NCBI GenBank assembly: GCA_035528715.1
Contig: DATKYB010000101.1
Location: forward strand, 1-9,283
DNA from: Nitrospinota bacterium
Lineage (GTDB): Bacteria > JADFOP01 > DATKYB01
Reading direction: 5' to 3'
Length of the DNA: 9,283 nt
Shown here one piece after another: positions 7,459 through 9,283 of the stretch. Each line of letters opens with the position of its first letter. The first letter of the stretch is position 1. The notes under the pieces are model-generated. The model searched no databases and had not been told where the DNA came from. It was given only the letters and a program-made list of their open reading frames with translations. A program made the position numbers and the translations under genes.

Positions 7459-8859
7459 ATGGGAAGGTCTGAAGTAAATATAATAAAAGAAAGCCGAAAT
7501 TTATTAAAAGAAGCGGCTTTGAATGCGACAAAGAAATTGGAAGCTTTATTGGAAAAAGAGCCTCTCAACAGTTTTATTCCTGAACAGCTGGCTGTTGCTT
7601 ATCAAATATTAAATCAATGGGAAAAATCAAGAGAGATGAAAGATCTTTCCCAAAGAATAGAAGAGAGGTTGATGAATGAAAATCCAGATCAAACTCATAA
7701 TAGAGTTTTAGATCGTGATAAGAAGAATTCAGATTATACTTTATTACCCAAAAATTTTATGAGAGGTTTCTTTTCAGGACTGACCCATCCTATTGCTTTT
7801 TTTCATCATGTTGATAGTTTCAAGAATGTTTTAAAGGATTCTCGGTTTTCTAATAAATTTGTAAATATTTTAGGGCGTTTTTGTGGAGGATTTCCTTCTG
7901 CATATGGATTAGTTTATTTGCTTTCAAAATTTTATGATAACCCTACAATTTTTTTACTTCTTTGTTTGACATTAATAGCTACAAATAGCGCAAGTGCTTA
8001 TAGTTTATTATGGAGAAAAATGTCCTTTAATTTCGAGGATGTAGATGATGATAGCTTGGTTGGCTTTTACAAGGCATTTAAAGGCAATTTGGAAGGGGCC
8101 TATAAAATCTTCAAAGCAAAGAAAGATAGAATTCATCTCGAGATGATTGGAGATTTTTATTTAGATGAGGCCGAGACAATTATTAAAAAGATAGAAAAAG
8201 AAAGTTTCTTTAATCAAAATATTATGAGACTTTTAATGAAAAAATCCCTGGATATCTATAGCGAAGTGCACGATCCTACAAACATTCCCAGGATTGCTTC
8301 TGATTATTCAAAAGAAGGTTTTACTGGATTTGCAGAGGATTTATGGAGAAAATATTATGAGCTGAAGAATAAAAAAATTAAAGATAATATTATCGTCGAA
8401 AAAAATGGTGCAAAACCTATTTTTCATCTAAGCCAGGAAGTGAGAGAGAGATTAGTTAGGGAATGTCACGAGATGTGCCGTTCGCGCTACAATGGTCATT
8501 CTGTTAAATTGCCCTATACTCCAAAGAAGGAAAAAGAACTATTCAAAGCATTATACTTAATGAATAATTTTGATGGGGATAAAGATTTTAATTATTATAT
8601 CACAAAGGCTTTAATTTATAGTTTGCTCGGTTTTAAAAAGAGCGCAGAAAGATGTATATCTGCAATAAATTCTAAGGAGTTTAAAAGGATAACAATAGAA
8701 GAAAAGGCAAAGACTTTAAAAAAATTTAAAGACCTTAATATACATGCACATCCTCTAGATAAAGTGAAATCATCTAAGGCTATGAAAATGAAAGGATATC
8801 TAAAAGAAGAAGAAAACGGAGATCTAACAGAAGAAGCAATTGAATATCTGAGTAAATAG
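7459..8859 (+). CDS. Unrecognised membrane-hairpin protein with TPR-like helical flanks
   Basis: 466-aa protein that I do not recognise as a named family. The start is supported by AGAGG at 7448-7452 and the promoter just upstream. Residues about 7-75 look like a pair of TPR-type helices (ALLEKEPLNS, then LAVAYQILNQWEKS). Residues 135-158 and 162-184 are two hydrophobic helices joined by a very short turn (KFYDNP), forming a membrane hairpin. The first contains a small-residue patch GRFCGGFPSAYG, and the second ends in TNSASAYSLLWRKM. With basic residues on both ends, both flanks should be cytoplasmic. Residues 189-466 are mostly charged helices, including a TPR-like stretch near ITKALIYSLLGFKKSAERCISAI, and finish in an acidic tail. 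There is no catalytic motif or signal peptide. Codons are strongly AT-biased (many AAA, ATA, TTA) compared with the genes at 1-6317. A scaffolding or docking role is possible but speculative. Confidence 0.75.
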   Translation: MGRSEVNIIKESRNLLKEAALNATKKLEALLEKEPLNSFIPEQLAVAYQILNQWEKSREMKDLSQRIEERLMNENPDQTHNRVLDRDKKNSDYTLLPKNFMRGFFSGLTHPIAFFHHVDSFKNVLKDSRFSNKFVNILGRFCGGFPSAYGLVYLLSKFYDNPTIFLLLCLTLIATNSASAYSLLWRKMSFNFEDVDDDSLVGFYKAFKGNLEGAYKIFKAKKDRIHLEMIGDFYLDEAETIIKKIEKESFFNQNIMRLLMKKSLDIYSEVHDPTNIPRIASDYSKEGFTGFAEDLWRKYYELKNKKIKDNIIVEKNGAKPIFHLSQEVRERLVRECHEMCRSRYNGHSVKLPYTPKKEKELFKALYLMNNFDGDKDFNYYITKALIYSLLGFKKSAERCISAINSKEFKRITIEEKAKTLKKFKDLNIHAHPLDKVKSSKAMKMKGYLKEEENGDLTEEAIEYLSK

Positions 8860-8929
8860 TTCACATTAATTATCTTTTGAAAAATAAAGTTGAGCTGTTA
8901 TCTGAGTCTTTCTAAGCAGAAGGAAACCT

Positions 8930-9283
8930 ATGCCTAAAGCGGATCTGATTCTTCTTCATTCACCAAGTGTTTATGGTTTCAGGAACAAGTCTATTCTCTA
9001 TGGACCCACAAGTGATGTTGTTCCCTCCACCCCTGTTTTTGAGATGTATCCCATCGGTTTTGTCAGCCTTGCTGAATACTTAGAGAGGCACGGTTATAAT
9101 GTCAGGATTCTTAATCTGGCTGTTCGGATGCTCAACGACAACGGATTTAACCCGAAGAAAGTCCTTAAGTCATTAAAGCCCAGGGCTTTTGGAATAGACC
9201 TCCACTGGCTTCCCCATGCCCATGGTAGTTTAGAAACCGCCAAGATCCTCAAGGAGTATCACAGAGATATCCCCATCATTTTT
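8930..9283 (+). CDS. B12-binding radical SAM protein, N-terminal part (Ta0216-like family), 3' end outside window
   Basis: 118 codons are visible, and the frame stays open to the last base. The start ATG has a good Shine-Dalgarno, AGAAGGA, ending at 8924. The sequence begins PKADLILLHSPSVYGFRNK, followed by ILYGPTSDVVPSTPVFEMYP, then IGFVSLAEYLERHGYNVRIL, and later FGIDLHWLPHAHGS and a typical cobalamin-domain helix LETAKILKEYH. This matches my memory of the N-terminus of the radical SAM family named B12-binding domain/radical SAM protein, Ta0216 family. The N-terminal Rossmann-like domain would bind cobalamin; the CxxxCxxC [4Fe-4S] radical SAM core must lie beyond the window and was not seen. 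The reaction of this family is not known to me. Base composition returns to that of the left part of the window. The 70-base gap upstream has only a poor promoter match. Confidence 0.85.
   Translation, partial: MPKADLILLHSPSVYGFRNKSILYGPTSDVVPSTPVFEMYPIGFVSLAEYLERHGYNVRILNLAVRMLNDNGFNPKKVLKSLKPRAFGIDLHWLPHAHGSLETAKILKEYHRDIPIIF

Noticed and set aside
8616-8864. Minus-strand open frame at the end of the 466-aa gene
   Set aside because: Antisense to a well-supported gene and rich in residues expected from the reverse complement of AAA/GAA codons; no start signal.
8877-8904. TTGAAA with TATCTG 16 bases later as a promoter for the radical SAM gene
   Set aside because: The -10 matches only three of six bases and lacks the essential final T; not strong enough to list.

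Overview
The window reads as a moderately AT-rich bacterial chromosome segment with every recognisable gene on the + strand. The gene set suggests an anaerobic or sulfate-reducer-type lineage (Desulfobacterota or Nitrospirota-like): complex I/Mrp-type ion-pumping subunits, a kinase paired with a sigma-54 activator, and a cobalamin-binding radical SAM protein. This placement is inferred from gene content and remembered family resemblance, not from a marker gene.

Positions 1-3271 hold the end of an ion-translocation operon. Two consecutive NuoL/NuoM/MrpD-like membrane subunits sit one base apart, and the first is cut by the left edge of the window. In the second, the charged residues of the proton path are all visible (TM5 Glu, TM7 Lys, TM12 Lys). 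In the first, the TM7 Lys position is occupied by Asn. A non-coding gap (3272-3492) follows, with an extended -10 promoter for the next unit.

Positions 3493-6317 encode a two-component system with a 4-nt start/stop overlap. It consists of a membrane sensor histidine kinase with an all-helical extracytoplasmic domain, and an NtrC-family response regulator (receiver, AAA+ and Fis-type HTH). The regulator's sigma-54 contact loop reads GAYTDA instead of GAFTGA. The kinase should phosphorylate Asp53 of the regulator, which would then activate sigma-54 promoters. I found no convincing sigma-54 promoter inside the window, so the targets probably lie elsewhere.

Positions 6318-6797 are non-coding, very AT-rich and unusually full of inverted repeats. 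A clear rho-independent terminator at 6599-6625 divides the stretch. The first part could be a long structured 3' UTR of the kinase/regulator transcript or a small RNA.

Positions 6798-8859 carry two AT-rich genes: a stand-alone, partly degenerate receiver-like protein (163 aa), and an unrecognised 466-aa protein with TPR-like helices on both sides of a membrane hairpin. The second has its own good sigma-70-type promoter. At 8930 the window enters the N-terminal, cobalamin-binding part of a radical SAM protein resembling the Ta0216 family, cut by the right edge. No tRNA, rRNA, CRISPR array, insertion sequence or phage gene was seen.
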